Shown here: positions 1 to 7,468 of the stretch, piece after piece | Numbering within the stretch: the first letter of the stretch is position 1 | Layout of the letters: each line of letters opens with the position of its first letter | Source of the DNA: Lysinibacillus sp. | Lineage (GTDB): Bacteria; Bacillota; Bacilli; Bacillales_A; Planococcaceae | Assembly (NCBI GenBank): GCA_031181585.1 | Contig: JAPSKP010000017.1 | Location: forward strand, 1 to 35,789 | Direction: 5' to 3' | DNA: 35,789 bases | The notes under the pieces: generated by a model | Seen by the model: the letters and a program-made list of their open reading frames with translations, nothing else | The model's database searches: none | What the model was told of the DNA's origin: nothing | Position numbers and translations under genes: made by a program

Positions 1-48
1 AAGAATAAATAGGTAAGAAATGTTTTTTAATAGGAAGGTGAAACAATC

Positions 49-600
49 ATGTTACCTGAGGAGTTTCGTAAAAGATGGGATGCTGACAAGAATGGGCCGT
101 TAATTAAAATTGATAAAGAAAGTTTGAACAGCGCTCCCTTTTCAGAAGAAGTGAAGGGCTTTTTGTCTATAGGCGGCTTGCCTGAAACACCGGCTCCATA
201 CTTTGAATTCACTTCTATGTCTTCCTTCTTGAAACCGATCATCCATGTTTTTAATATGCCTGGAGAGTTTGGGAAGTACTATTTTCTAGGGACGACTGGT
301 TCTGGCAATCCGATATGTATAATTGAACAACAAGATTATATAGTGTACCTCGACAATGGGAATAACTTTCAAGAAGTATTTATAAATTCTTCAATCAAAC
401 AATTTGCACACTGCTTGCTTGTATATGCGCAAATGATTGACAAGGTAATCGAGAAAAATGGGGAAGATGCTTTTATAGATTTGGATATTCCGGCATCCAT
501 AATTGATTGGTTAAGGGGAGAGTTTGAGCGTATTGATTCTAAATGTTTGGAAAACGGAAATTTCTGGTGCGATGAAGTAGAGAGTTTATACGGATCATGA
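49..600 (+). CDS. SMI1/SUKH-like immunity protein
   Basis: A 183-residue acidic cytoplasmic protein with no signal peptide or membrane segment. The early stretch around residues 31-52, with FLSIGGLP followed by a proline-rich turn and an aromatic strand, resembles the entry of SUKH-superfamily immunity proteins (SMI1/KNR4, SUKH-4 branch), which bind and neutralise cognate polymorphic toxins. The ATG follows GGAAGGTG at a normal distance. It is the first of an array: an Imm6-like gene and a second SMI1-type gene follow on the same strand. The toxin it would answer to is not in the window; the first 48 bases hold no gene. Family assignment is by pattern from memory and is moderate; the specific partner is unknown. 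Confidence 0.6.
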   Translation: MLPEEFRKRWDADKNGPLIKIDKESLNSAPFSEEVKGFLSIGGLPETPAPYFEFTSMSSFLKPIIHVFNMPGEFGKYYFLGTTGSGNPICIIEQQDYIVYLDNGNNFQEVFINSSIKQFAHCLLVYAQMIDKVIEKNGEDAFIDLDIPASIIDWLRGEFERIDSKCLENGNFWCDEVESLYGS

Positions 601-603
601 TAA

Positions 604-726
604 ACGCTCTACTATATTTTCTTGAACAGTGCAGTGGAAGCTGGCTTTCTTACCGCAGAGCAGATTGGCAGCATGAAAATTGCTCTTCATCATTTGCTGG
701 CAGCGGGGAATGCAAAGGTAATATAG
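604..726 (+). pseudogene. Remnant 3' end of a small protein gene
   Basis: Between two immunity-type genes one frame stays open for about 40 codons after a TAA at 601-603 and ends in TAG at 724-726. From residue 7 on (from TTG 622) it reads like real protein: NSAVEAGFLTAEQIG, then an amphipathic helix, then a short basic end. It has no convincing ribosome site or ATG at its 5' end, so it looks like the surviving C-terminus of a truncated gene, fitting a locus where immunity cassettes are swapped. The identity is not recognised. It could also be chance coding-like sequence. Confidence 0.35.
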
Positions 727-727
727 A

Positions 728-1267
728 TTGATATATGAGTTTGGGAGCAGGAAGGTGGTTACTATAAACTTCAATAATTTTTCGGATGACAATAAAGTAC
801 TTTTTCTTCTTGGGCTTTCAGAAAAAGTATTGTCGGTATTTTCTCAAACGGAGGACCGGTCTGCTGCTCAATATGTAATAGAGCAATGTTGGGAGTGGTT
901 AGAAGAGAAAGACAACAGAGGCGGGACTCTATATGATTTATTGGATAATGAAGAGAACGGTATAACTATCATCCAGGAGATGGCAGCCGATGAAGTAGAG
1001 GTGACTGCCTGGAACTGCATTATTGACGCAGCTGCTTATACAAGCCGAAAAGCTTTCGATAGAGAGGACGTAATGTATTATCCGGAACCAATTGCTTTAG
1101 TTGATGATACATTGGTAAATCATTTTATTGAATGTTTTAAAAGGGTTATAGTGGATGCACCACTTTATATTCAGCAGATTGTCTCTATGTTAGATGAGTA
1201 TCCAAATCCGAAGATGATAAGTGATAGGCGGAACAAAATTTTAACAGAGCTGCACATCCTGGATTGA
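728..1267 (+). CDS. Imm6-like immunity protein
   Basis: A predicted all-helical soluble protein of up to 179 residues. The pattern KVLFLLGLSEKVL near the N-terminus, followed by a CWEWLE segment and LYDLLDNEENG, matches what I recall of the Imm6 immunity family of polymorphic toxin systems. Two starts are possible: TTG 728 behind AAAGGT (714-719), or GTG 755 behind GGGAG (743-747); the family's usual start at the KVLFLL helix would fit the second. Same strand as the SMI1-type genes on either side, so it likely belongs to the same array of toxin-neutralising proteins. The family call rests on sequence pattern only. Confidence 0.6.
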   Translation: MIYEFGSRKVVTINFNNFSDDNKVLFLLGLSEKVLSVFSQTEDRSAAQYVIEQCWEWLEEKDNRGGTLYDLLDNEENGITIIQEMAADEVEVTAWNCIIDAAAYTSRKAFDREDVMYYPEPIALVDDTLVNHFIECFKRVIVDAPLYIQQIVSMLDEYPNPKMISDRRNKILTELHILD

Positions 1268-1305
1268 TTACCTTGCGGGAACTGAATGAAGGGAGCGGAT
1301 ATTAG

Positions 1306-1797
1306 GTGAGAAAAGACTTAGAGTGGGAATACGCGGACGCAGAAGTATCAAAAGCGAGGGTGAAGGAAATCGGAGCCCAATTAGGTTTTTATTTACCGCA
1401 GGATTATATAGAGTGTGTAAAAGTAAACGGGGGAGCTAGTGTATTACCGGAGGAATTTAATGTGGAAGGTGTAGAACGCTGCTTTGGAAGCTTATTCAGC
1501 TTTGATGAGCAAAGCAGTCAGTACATCGTTAAAAAGTATGAATTATACAATTCGTCGCTTCCGAGGGACATTTTACCGGTTGCTACTGACCCGGCCGGGA
1601 ACTTACTGTGTTTTGATTATAAAGATCAGCAGGAGAAACCAGTGGTAGTTTTTTTGGAACATGAAAATGTATCGGAGAAGGAAACGCTGATGCATAATGA
1701 AGGATTAACAGACGAGCAGGTCGAAGAGTGTGCAAGAGAAAACCTAATGTATGTAGCGACCACATTTACGGCATTCCTTGACAAACTGCATGAGTGA
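1306..1797 (+). CDS. SMI1/KNR4 (SUKH-1) family protein
   Basis: A 163-residue soluble protein with the SMI1/KNR4 hallmarks: an N-terminal helix leading to LGFYLPQDYIECVKVNGG (residues 26-43), a central strand-turn with LPVATDPAGNLLCFDY (about residues 90-105), and a C-terminal helix ending TFTAFLDKL. In bacteria these proteins are mostly immunity factors for polymorphic toxins, acting in the cytoplasm by binding the toxin domain. The start is GTG 1306 preceded by AAGGGAG (1289-1295). It closes the immunity-type array begun at 49. No toxin is adjacent on the right; the next complete gene is a DNA repair nuclease. Confidence 0.8.
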   Translation: MRKDLEWEYADAEVSKARVKEIGAQLGFYLPQDYIECVKVNGGASVLPEEFNVEGVERCFGSLFSFDEQSSQYIVKKYELYNSSLPRDILPVATDPAGNLLCFDYKDQQEKPVVVFLEHENVSEKETLMHNEGLTDEQVEECARENLMYVATTFTAFLDKLHE

Positions 1798-1945
1798 AAC
1801 AAAAAATATGCACAATACAAAAATATACATACTTCCAAGTACCTGATTGTCTATTGGCAACAGGTTTTTTCTTCTTAACGAAGAAATATTATAAGGACGG
1901 AACGGCTATTTTAGAGGTAAAGAAATTGATCCCATTATCTGCTAA

Positions 1946-2197
1946 AACAACTGGCATGCAGAAAGGGAATCAATCCATTTTGAACAGGATAATAAATTAA
2001 AATTATTAAATGAAAGATTTGTAAATAGTGAAACGGGCGAAGAGGTGGAAGGGATTACCATTATGATTGACGGGCAATTCAAGCAAGTACTGGATATTCT
2101 GATGGCTAATAGCGGGGATTATTCAAAGTATTATGAGATTATACGTGATATTATTTTCAGCGGGACGTCACAGTTAATGGAATCCATGAAAAATTGA
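1946..2197 (+). pseudogene. Small helical ORF, probably 5'-truncated remnant
   Basis: A frame open from 1946 to TGA 2195-2197 reads as coherent protein (HFEQDNKLKLLNERFV, then VEGITIMIDGQFKQVLDILM, then two more helical turns). The strand-helix-helix order after ITIMID is reminiscent of ribbon-helix-helix proteins, but that is only a guess. Possible starts are GTG 2045 or ATG 2063; the latter has GGAAGGG (2047-2053) nine bases upstream and would give a 44-residue protein. Upstream, at 1794-2000, another frame is open for 68 codons, so a longer gene may have lost frame here. Either a small gene or a decayed one; function unknown. Confidence 0.35.
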
Positions 2198-2239
2198 GGT
2201 TCCGGCTAACTAGAAATAAACTTTCAGGATGGGATACAT

Positions 2240-2941
2240 ATGGAGAAAATGGAAAAGATGAAGCAGGAATTTACTGCGCTGCAAAATGAGCTGCTGCCAT
2301 TGGTGAAGCTGGAAAATAGCTTTCGGAGGGAAGATATCCAGTTGATTGCAGGAGTGGATCTAGCTTATTGGGATAAGGATGGGAAGGCGTATGGTACGTG
2401 CTGTATTGTAGTCATCAATTATCATACGAAGAAAGTTGTCGAAAAAGTAAATAGCCATGGGGAGATACAGGTTCCTTATATATCAGGTTTTCTAGCATTT
2501 AGAGAGCTGCCGCTTGTGCTCGAAGCCGCAAAGAAGTTATCGAATGAGCCTGACCTTTATATGTTTGATGGAAACGGATACTTGCATGCCCGCCATATGG
2601 GCATTGCTACTCACGCTTCTCTGTATTTACAAAAGCCGACGATTGGAGTAGCCAAGAGCTATTTACGAATCGAGAATGTAGATTTTCAGATACCTGAAAA
2701 TATAGCGGGAGCATATACGGATATCGTTATTCATAATGAGGTGTATGGAAGAGCATTGCGGACAACATCGAATGTTAAGCCAATCTTTATCTCTTGCGGA
2801 AACAGCATTGATTTAGAGACGAGCACGGAGCTTGTGATGAGCTGTATCAATCGAGAGAGTCGTCTGCCGATTCCTGTCAGGCTGGCAGATTTAGAAACAC
2901 ATCGTGTGAGGGCGTATCATACTAATCAGCAAGAAGAGTGA
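2240..2941 (+). CDS. nfi: Endonuclease V (deoxyinosine 3' endonuclease)
   Basis: Cleaves DNA one phosphodiester 3' of deoxyinosine, starting repair of deaminated adenine. The 233 residues carry the family's metal site: Asp40 in GVDLAYW, Glu89 in GFLAFRE, Asp110 in FDGNG; His116 and the PTIGVAKS segment with Lys139 also match the usual spacing. The PYISGFLAFRE wedge region (79-89) is intact. One change from the common pattern is SCGNSI near residue 187, where most members have a GH pair. ATG 2240 sits behind AGGATGGG. It follows the immunity array on the same strand and is probably transcribed alone; the stretch after it is decayed. Confidence 0.93.
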   Translation: MEKMEKMKQEFTALQNELLPLVKLENSFRREDIQLIAGVDLAYWDKDGKAYGTCCIVVINYHTKKVVEKVNSHGEIQVPYISGFLAFRELPLVLEAAKKLSNEPDLYMFDGNGYLHARHMGIATHASLYLQKPTIGVAKSYLRIENVDFQIPENIAGAYTDIVIHNEVYGRALRTTSNVKPIFISCGNSIDLETSTELVMSCINRESRLPIPVRLADLETHRVRAYHTNQQEE

Positions 2942-2943
2942 GG

Positions 2944-3142
2944 GTGAATGGAAAGCAGAACATTGTGGGCCTCCTTCAGGGCTATTCCTACAAAGAAAGT
3001 ATCATTCCGGTAATCGAGCGGGAAATCTCTTTAACTAACCTATAACGCGAAGATGCTCATTTGTTATTTTGGCTACCAGCAGATTATCAAATCAGCAGGC
3101 GGGTTTAATTTTATCGCTTCTGTTGAATACATAGAGCGGTAG
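2944..3142 (+). pseudogene. Decayed coding scraps after nfi
   Basis: Two short coding-like frames follow nfi. GTG 2944 opens 33 codons to TAA 3043-3045 (reads GLLQGYSYKESIIPVIERE in the middle), and ATG 3053 opens 29 codons to TAG 3140-3142 (LICYFGYQQIIKSAGG). The first frame also stays readable past its stop for about 20 codons. Neither has a family I recognise, and no intact gene spans the stretch. The likeliest reading is the eroded remains of one gene. The rest of the gap to 3250 holds nothing clear. Confidence 0.25.
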
Positions 3143-3226
3143 GTTTTTATAGATGGAAAAACTGCGGGAGATTTTTTGTAGCTTAGAAGAGAAGAAGTGG
3201 TGAGGGAAATTTCACGGGGCTGGTGA

Positions 3227-3255
3227 TTCATTTCCAAAAATCTTCACGGTATAAT
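3227..3255 (+). promoter_or_regulatory. Predicted SigA promoter for the SDR gene
   Basis: A perfect TATAAT at 3250-3255 lies 32 bases before the SDR start. With a 17-base spacer the -35 would be TTCATT (3227-3232), a weak match. AAAGGGGG follows as the ribosome site. Confidence 0.5.
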
Positions 3256-3286
3256 AAAAGTACATCAGCAAAAGGGGGAATAGGGG

Positions 3287-4069
3287 ATGGATCTACAGTT
3301 ACAAGGAAAAGTAGCGATCGTTACAGGAGCAAGCAAGGGGATTGGCTTTTGTACGGCGCTGCAGCTCGCGAAAGAAGGGGCCCATGTCGTTATTTGTGCG
3401 CGTGGTGAAAAGCACTTGGAAGTAGCAGCAGCGAGTATCAAGCAGCTGACGGGAGCAGATGTATTGGTTGTTCCTGCTGATATTATGAAGGAGCAGGATT
3501 GCAGAGATATTATTGAAAAGGCAGCAGCTAAATTTGGCAGAATCGATATTTTGGTGAATAATGCAGGGACTTCTTCTGCTAATTCTTTTGAACAGGTAGC
3601 TACGGAGCTATGGCAGGCTGATCTTGACTTGAAATTATTTGGTGCTGTTCATTGTGCCAAGTATGCAGTTCCTTATATGAAAAAATCAGGAGGAGGTTCT
3701 ATTGTCAATGTGACAGCTGTACTGGCAAAGACACCGCCGGCCAATTCGCTGCCTACTACAGTAAGCCGCGCAGCAGGGCTTGCTCTGACAAAGGCAATGA
3801 GTAAGGATTTAGGTCAATATAATATACGGGTAAATGCTGTATGTATTGGGCTTATTCGAAGTGATCAGATTGAAAAACGATGGAAGTCGCAGGCACCTGA
3901 TTTATCCTGGCAGGAATATTCCGAGCAGGTAGGCCAGTCAATTCCTTTGGGGCGTATTGGAGATACGGAAGAAGCGGCAAATGTGATTACCTTTTTGGCG
4001 TCCGATGCAGCATCGTATGTATCGGGAACAGCTATTAACATTGATGGCGGCTCAGGGGAGGCACTATAA
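3287..4069 (+). CDS. Short-chain dehydrogenase family protein lacking the catalytic tetrad
   Basis: A 260-residue Rossmann-fold protein of the classical SDR family (FabG-like length). The nucleotide site is complete: TGASKGIG at 13-20, a conserved NNAG at 91-94, and the C-terminal INIDGG. The catalytic positions are not. Aligned on the motif spacing of FabG, the active-site Asn is Lys116, the Ser is Ala144 (Thr143 beside it), the Tyr is Thr157 and the Lys is Arg161. It may still bind NAD(P)H, act on a substrate by another mechanism, or be a non-enzymatic member. ATG 3287 follows AAAGGGGG. It has its own promoter and terminator, so it seems to be a single-gene unit. Fold certain, activity unknown. 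Confidence 0.85.
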   Translation: MDLQLQGKVAIVTGASKGIGFCTALQLAKEGAHVVICARGEKHLEVAAASIKQLTGADVLVVPADIMKEQDCRDIIEKAAAKFGRIDILVNNAGTSSANSFEQVATELWQADLDLKLFGAVHCAKYAVPYMKKSGGGSIVNVTAVLAKTPPANSLPTTVSRAAGLALTKAMSKDLGQYNIRVNAVCIGLIRSDQIEKRWKSQAPDLSWQEYSEQVGQSIPLGRIGDTEEAANVITFLASDAASYVSGTAINIDGGSGEAL

Positions 4070-4073
4070 AAGA

Positions 4074-4101
4074 AAGGCTCGTACAAATTACGTACGAGCC
4101 T
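4074..4101 (+). terminator. Terminator-like hairpin after the SDR gene (copy 1)
   Basis: Nine-base arms GGCTCGTAC (4076-4084) and GTACGAGCC (4092-4100) with a 7-base loop. No T-run follows on the + strand (TCAGCC comes next). The 28-base unit is repeated exactly at 4300-4327. Confidence 0.6.
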
Positions 4102-4226
4102 CAGCCTGTTGACAAACGCTTTCATCCAGCGTTGCTTGCCTTGCTCGTCCGCGCATGAACGTAGGTTCTATTCGCGTCTTCGCTCGGCGGCGCGCCTTGT
4201 CTGGCAAACGTTTTCAAGACAGGCTG
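4102..4226. repeat. GC-rich intergenic segment bounded by an inverted repeat
   Basis: CAGCCTGT (4102-4109) and ACAGGCTG (4219-4226) are perfect 8-base inverted ends; AAACG and neighbouring bases inside each end also partly pair. The 125-base core is visibly richer in G+C than the flanks (TCCGCGC, GGCGGCGCGCC) and has no ORF. It looks like a small dispersed intergenic repeat rather than a gene. Copy number cannot be judged from one window. Confidence 0.4.
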
Positions 4227-4299
4227 GATAAACTTCTTTATATTAAAGAATCTGATAAGATGTGAAGGTAAAGTCATGAAACGACCGTGTCTACACTCT

Positions 4300-4334
4300 A
4301 AGGCTCGTACAAATTACGTACGAGCCTTTTTTTT
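4300..4334. terminator. Terminator between SDR and cstA (copy 2)
   Basis: Same 9-base arms as at 4074-4101 (GGCTCGTAC 4302-4310, GTACGAGCC 4318-4326), here followed by eight T on the + strand. AAGG precedes it, so on the minus strand it directly follows the cstA stop (4333-4335). Works best as the final stop for + strand transcripts and may also serve cstA. Confidence 0.75.
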
Positions 4335-5766
4335 AGTTTTCCTTTAAAAATACTGGGTTATTAAATGCCTTGTAGCGGAAGATTTGATATACATACATAA
4401 GCCCCACAATAATCGTTAATGATAGGCCGATGATGATGGATGTATCATATGCCAGTCCGAAACCTTCCGGTGCTACCATCAAGTAGACGAAAACAACGGA
4501 TGTCATAAACAAGGCAGGAAGGCCGGCAATCCAGTGGAATTTCCCTTCCTTTAATAGATAGGAGGTTGCAACCCATAGCATGACTGCAGCTACCATCTGG
4601 TTGGACATTCCTACATAGCGCCATAAAAACTGATAGTCAATCGTGGATAGATAGAATGCAGGCAGTGTCACGGCGATTGTCGCTATAACTGCCGGTGCCT
4701 TGCTGTTCTTCCCGATACGAGAACCGAGGAAATCAAGGACAATCATACGTGCTGAACGCAAGGATGTATCCCCAGTTGTAATTGGCAGAATGATAATGCC
4801 AAGAATGGCTAAAATACTGCCAAATGTTCCAAGAAGGGCAATGGAAATTTCGTCTACTACACCGCCTGCGCCGATTGCTGTAACGGCAGAAGCCAGTGAT
4901 TCAGTGCCGCCATAGAAGCTCATGCCAGCTGCACACCAGATAAGGGCGATGATGCCCTCCCCGATCATGGCACCGTAAAATACCATTCGTCCTTCAGTTT
5001 CCTTTTTCAATGTGCGGGAAATGATTGGACTCTGTGTGGAATGGAACCCTGAAATTGCTCCGCATGAAATGGTAATCATGAGCATCGGCCAAATCGGCAG
5101 TTCCCCAGGGTGCATGTTAGAGAATGAAAGCTCTGGTACACGGATATCTGAGAATAATAGAGAAACCAATACAGCTCCCGCCATGATCATCAATACGGCC
5201 CCGAATATAGGATAGATACGTCCGATGATCTTATTAATCGGTAAAATGGCTGCTAGGAAGAAATAAGCAAAGATAATAATAATGGCTACCATGAATGTAA
5301 TACCTGTTTTTGCAGAGATAACAGCAGCTGGCCCGGCGGTAAAGGCTGCAGCAACCAAAATCATCAAAACGACTGATACACAGTCGGTGAAAACGCGCAT
5401 AACTTTTCCTAAATAGCGCTGTACGAGTGAAGGAAACTGCTCGCCGCCGTGGCGTAGAGAAAGCATCCCGGCGAAGTAATCATGAACTCCACCCGCAAAA
5501 ATACAGCCGAGGACAATCCATACCATCGCAACAGGGCCGTATAAAGCACCAGAAATAGCACCGTAAATCGGACCCAGCCCTGCGATATTTAATAGCTGGA
5601 TAACCCATCCCTTCCATGCTGGCATCGGCACGTAATCCATATTATCTGCTTTTGTATAAGCAGGAGTAGGTGTAGCATCATTCACAATAAAGACACGCTC
5701 CACGAATTTACCATACGCAACATAACCTAAAATCAATAAAATAATAGCTCCTAATAATGTAAACAT
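4333..5766 (-). CDS. cstA: Carbon starvation protein CstA family transporter
   Basis: A 477-residue polytopic membrane protein, about a dozen hydrophobic segments. It carries the CstA signatures: NIAGLGPIYGAISGALYGP (about residues 60-78), GGVHDYFAGMLSLRHGG (about 92-108) and GFHSTQSPIISR. CstA/BtsT proteins are proton-coupled importers; members have been shown to carry pyruvate, and peptide uptake has also been proposed. This copy is shorter than E. coli CstA (about 700 residues), matching the short Firmicute form. ATG at 5766 behind AGGGGAG. It is divergent from an lrgAB-like pair across 620 bases, and that pair also belongs to a family with pyruvate facilitators. Pyruvate as substrate is inference. 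Confidence 0.9.
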   Translation of the reverse strand: MFTLLGAIILLILGYVAYGKFVERVFIVNDATPTPAYTKADNMDYVPMPAWKGWVIQLLNIAGLGPIYGAISGALYGPVAMVWIVLGCIFAGGVHDYFAGMLSLRHGGEQFPSLVQRYLGKVMRVFTDCVSVVLMILVAAAFTAGPAAVISAKTGITFMVAIIIIFAYFFLAAILPINKIIGRIYPIFGAVLMIMAGAVLVSLLFSDIRVPELSFSNMHPGELPIWPMLMITISCGAISGFHSTQSPIISRTLKKETEGRMVFYGAMIGEGIIALIWCAAGMSFYGGTESLASAVTAIGAGGVVDEISIALLGTFGSILAILGIIILPITTGDTSLRSARMIVLDFLGSRIGKNSKAPAVIATIAVTLPAFYLSTIDYQFLWRYVGMSNQMVAAVMLWVATSYLLKEGKFHWIAGLPALFMTSVVFVYLMVAPEGFGLAYDTSIIIGLSLTIIVGLMYVYQIFRYKAFNNPVFLKEN

Positions 5767-5806
5767 AAAAACTCCCCTAAATTTTTATTATTTTCTGATA
5801 AGTAAG

Positions 5807-5835
5807 ATTATAGTATCGGAAGATAGGTAAATCAA
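5807..5835 (-). promoter_or_regulatory. SigA promoter of cstA
   Basis: Read on the minus strand: TTGATT (5835-5830), a 17-base spacer, TATAAT (5812-5807). Transcription would begin about 30 to 40 bases before the ATG, whose ribosome site is AGGGGAG. Confidence 0.75.
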
Positions 5836-6386
5836 TTAGTTTTTAGAAAATTTAATATTTTTGGATAATTGGTATGATAAAATAAAGGAATAAAACGGTT
5901 ACATAGAAAAAATCTGCGGAGAATACAGGGAATTTCGTTATAATTAAGTTATGCAGAAAAGTAAGAATTTCAATATTGATATAAATATCTCATATTGTTA
6001 TAGGATGTGTTAGGGCTGATTTCCTGATAGTCTATATTATCAATCTATCCATAGGAAAGAAATTACAGGCAGACATTCTTTAAACTGGTTGAACGTCTTT
6101 AAGGGAACGGGAATTTCAGAATATAATGCGGGTACCCAAGTCTTGCTGCCTCAACAAAATGTTGGATAGTAGATGCATTTTACTGGAACTAGAACATACA
6201 GCCAAGCAAGGCAACTATATAGTGGCGAGTGTATATAGAAGACTGTCTAGCTACTGAAACAATCAGTAGATGTTGTGCAGTTTTTTTGTATTTTATGACG
6301 AAATTTTGTCAGTAATTATCCCGAAATAATAGACAGGAAATTTCCTAAGTCGTAAAATGAAAACCATATAGAGAGGGGGCTGCTAG
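5836..6386. other. Long intergenic region before lrgAB, possible leader
   Basis: No protein gene. Features seen: TATAAT at 6122-6127 with only a weak -35; the palindrome GGGTACCC (6130-6137); a 7-base perfect hairpin CTACTGA (6251-6257)/TCAGTAG (6263-6269) inside a looser ACTG/CAGT outer stem that runs into seven T at 6281-6287; and a near-palindrome TGACGAAATTTTGTCA (6296-6311) just before the gene, overlapping a possible -35 TTGTCA. The hairpin plus T-run could be a leader terminator. No known riboswitch core was recognised. Confidence 0.4.
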
Positions 6387-6788
6387 ATGAAAATCATACG
6401 TATTATTGCCCAAGTAGGTATTCTATGGTTGTTTTACTTCATTGGTGTATTAATTGTAGAGTGGACGGGAATCTTCATTCCACCAAGTATCATTGGTCTT
6501 GTTTTATTATGGGGACTGTTGATGTTGAATGTAATAAATGTCAAATTTATTCAAGAGGGTGCTAGTTTCTTGATCGCCTTTTTAACGCTGTTCTTTATCC
6601 CTGCCACAGTAGGGGTAGTAGACTATCCGGAGCTGTTAACGGTTTCTGGCTTATTACTGGTACTTGCTGTATTTTTAAGTACAGTTGTGACAATTATTAT
6701 AGCAGGAAAGTTGAGTCAATATATGGAGCGCAAGGAGCGGGCTATGAAGGAGGAGACAGGACATGTTAGCACTCATCATCATAGTTAG
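6387..6788 (+). CDS. lrgA: CidA/LrgA family holin-like membrane protein
   Basis: A 133-residue protein with four hydrophobic segments (about residues 7-25, 30-48, 60-78, 86-108) and a charged C-terminal tail. FIPPSIIGLVLLWGLLMLN and LTLFFIPATVGVV are typical of the CidA/LrgA family. Family members pair with an LrgB partner; some modulate murein hydrolase activity and lysis, and the B. subtilis pair PftAB (YsbAB) is a facilitated pyruvate transporter. ATG 6387 follows GAGAGGGGG. The 3' end overlaps lrgB by 26 bases, so translation is likely coupled. Which function applies cannot be told from sequence; the divergent cstA favours pyruvate. No LytST-type sensor is next to it. Confidence 0.85.
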   Translation: MKIIRIIAQVGILWLFYFIGVLIVEWTGIFIPPSIIGLVLLWGLLMLNVINVKFIQEGASFLIAFLTLFFIPATVGVVDYPELLTVSGLLLVLAVFLSTVVTIIIAGKLSQYMERKERAMKEETGHVSTHHHS

Positions 6789-7440
6789 CACGATACTATT
6801 ATTCCTTCTTCTTCAGAAGCTTTATGTAAAGGTTAATAATCCTTTTCTCCTTCCGTTACTGACAACTACATTCATTACTGTTGTTATATTAATTGTTTTT
6901 AAGATTCCATACAGTACATATATGGAAGGGGGAGAATGGATTCAAAAAATGCTTGGCCCGGCCGTTGTGGCACTGGCCTATCCATTGTATAACCAGCGGG
7001 AATTGATTTTTAAATATAAATACTCGATATTGTCCGGCCTCATTGTCTCTATGCTTTCCGGTCTTATAAGTATCTATGTGTTTTTAAAGCTTTTCCAAGC
7101 AAGCGACTCCTTTATTTTAACAGCTCTTCCCAAGTCATTAACAACGCCTGTTGCCATGCAGGTAAGTGAGACGGTCGGAGGGATTCCCCCTCTTACAGCG
7201 GTGCTTGTAATGGTTGCAGGATTTACGGGTGCGATATTTGGTCCATTACTGTATAAAATTGCCCATATTGATACAGCGATCAGCCGTGGTGTAGCAATGG
7301 GCAGTGCGAGTCACGGTGTAGGGATTTCGAAATTGAAAGAGTATGGAGAGGAAGCTTTATCGATCGGTTCATTATCGATGGGTTTGAGTGCAGTACTTGG
7401 CGCATTTATGTGTCCTATTTTTGCCCTTTTCATCATATAA
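6763..7440 (+). CDS. lrgB: LrgB/CidB family membrane protein
   Basis: Partner of the preceding LrgA-like protein; 225 residues, about seven hydrophobic segments. The C-terminal half has the diagnostic LrgB blocks: LPKSLTTPVAMQVSE, GGIPPLTAVLVMVAG, FGPLL and AMGSASHGVGISKLKEYGE. The ATG lies inside the last 26 bases of lrgA in another frame, behind GAAGGAGGAGA, a strong ribosome site within lrgA coding sequence. The two proteins are thought to work as one membrane complex (lysis control or pyruvate/small-acid passage). A strong shared hairpin follows immediately. Confidence 0.9.
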   Translation: MLALIIIVSTILLFLLLQKLYVKVNNPFLLPLLTTTFITVVILIVFKIPYSTYMEGGEWIQKMLGPAVVALAYPLYNQRELIFKYKYSILSGLIVSMLSGLISIYVFLKLFQASDSFILTALPKSLTTPVAMQVSETVGGIPPLTAVLVMVAGFTGAIFGPLLYKIAHIDTAISRGVAMGSASHGVGISKLKEYGEEALSIGSLSMGLSAVLGAFMCPIFALFII

Positions 7441-7442
7441 AA

Positions 7443-7468
7443 AACTTGAGGGAAAACTCCCTCAAGTT
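7443..7468. terminator. Bidirectional terminator lrgB / speA
   Basis: Arms AACTTGAGGGA (7443-7453) and TCCCTCAAGTT (7458-7468) form an 11-base stem with a 4-base loop, placed between the convergent stops of lrgB (TAA 7438-7440) and speA (7468-7470). Confidence 0.85.

Noticed and set aside
1794..2000. 68-codon frame after the SMI1/KNR4 gene
   Set aside because: Overlaps the SMI1/KNR4 stop, has no ribosome site and no coherent composition; the other frame (1946-2197) looks more like protein.
6100..6386. T-box leader before lrgA
   Set aside because: GCGGGTACCCAAG superficially recalls the T-box sequence, but the AGGGTGGNACCGCG block is not present.
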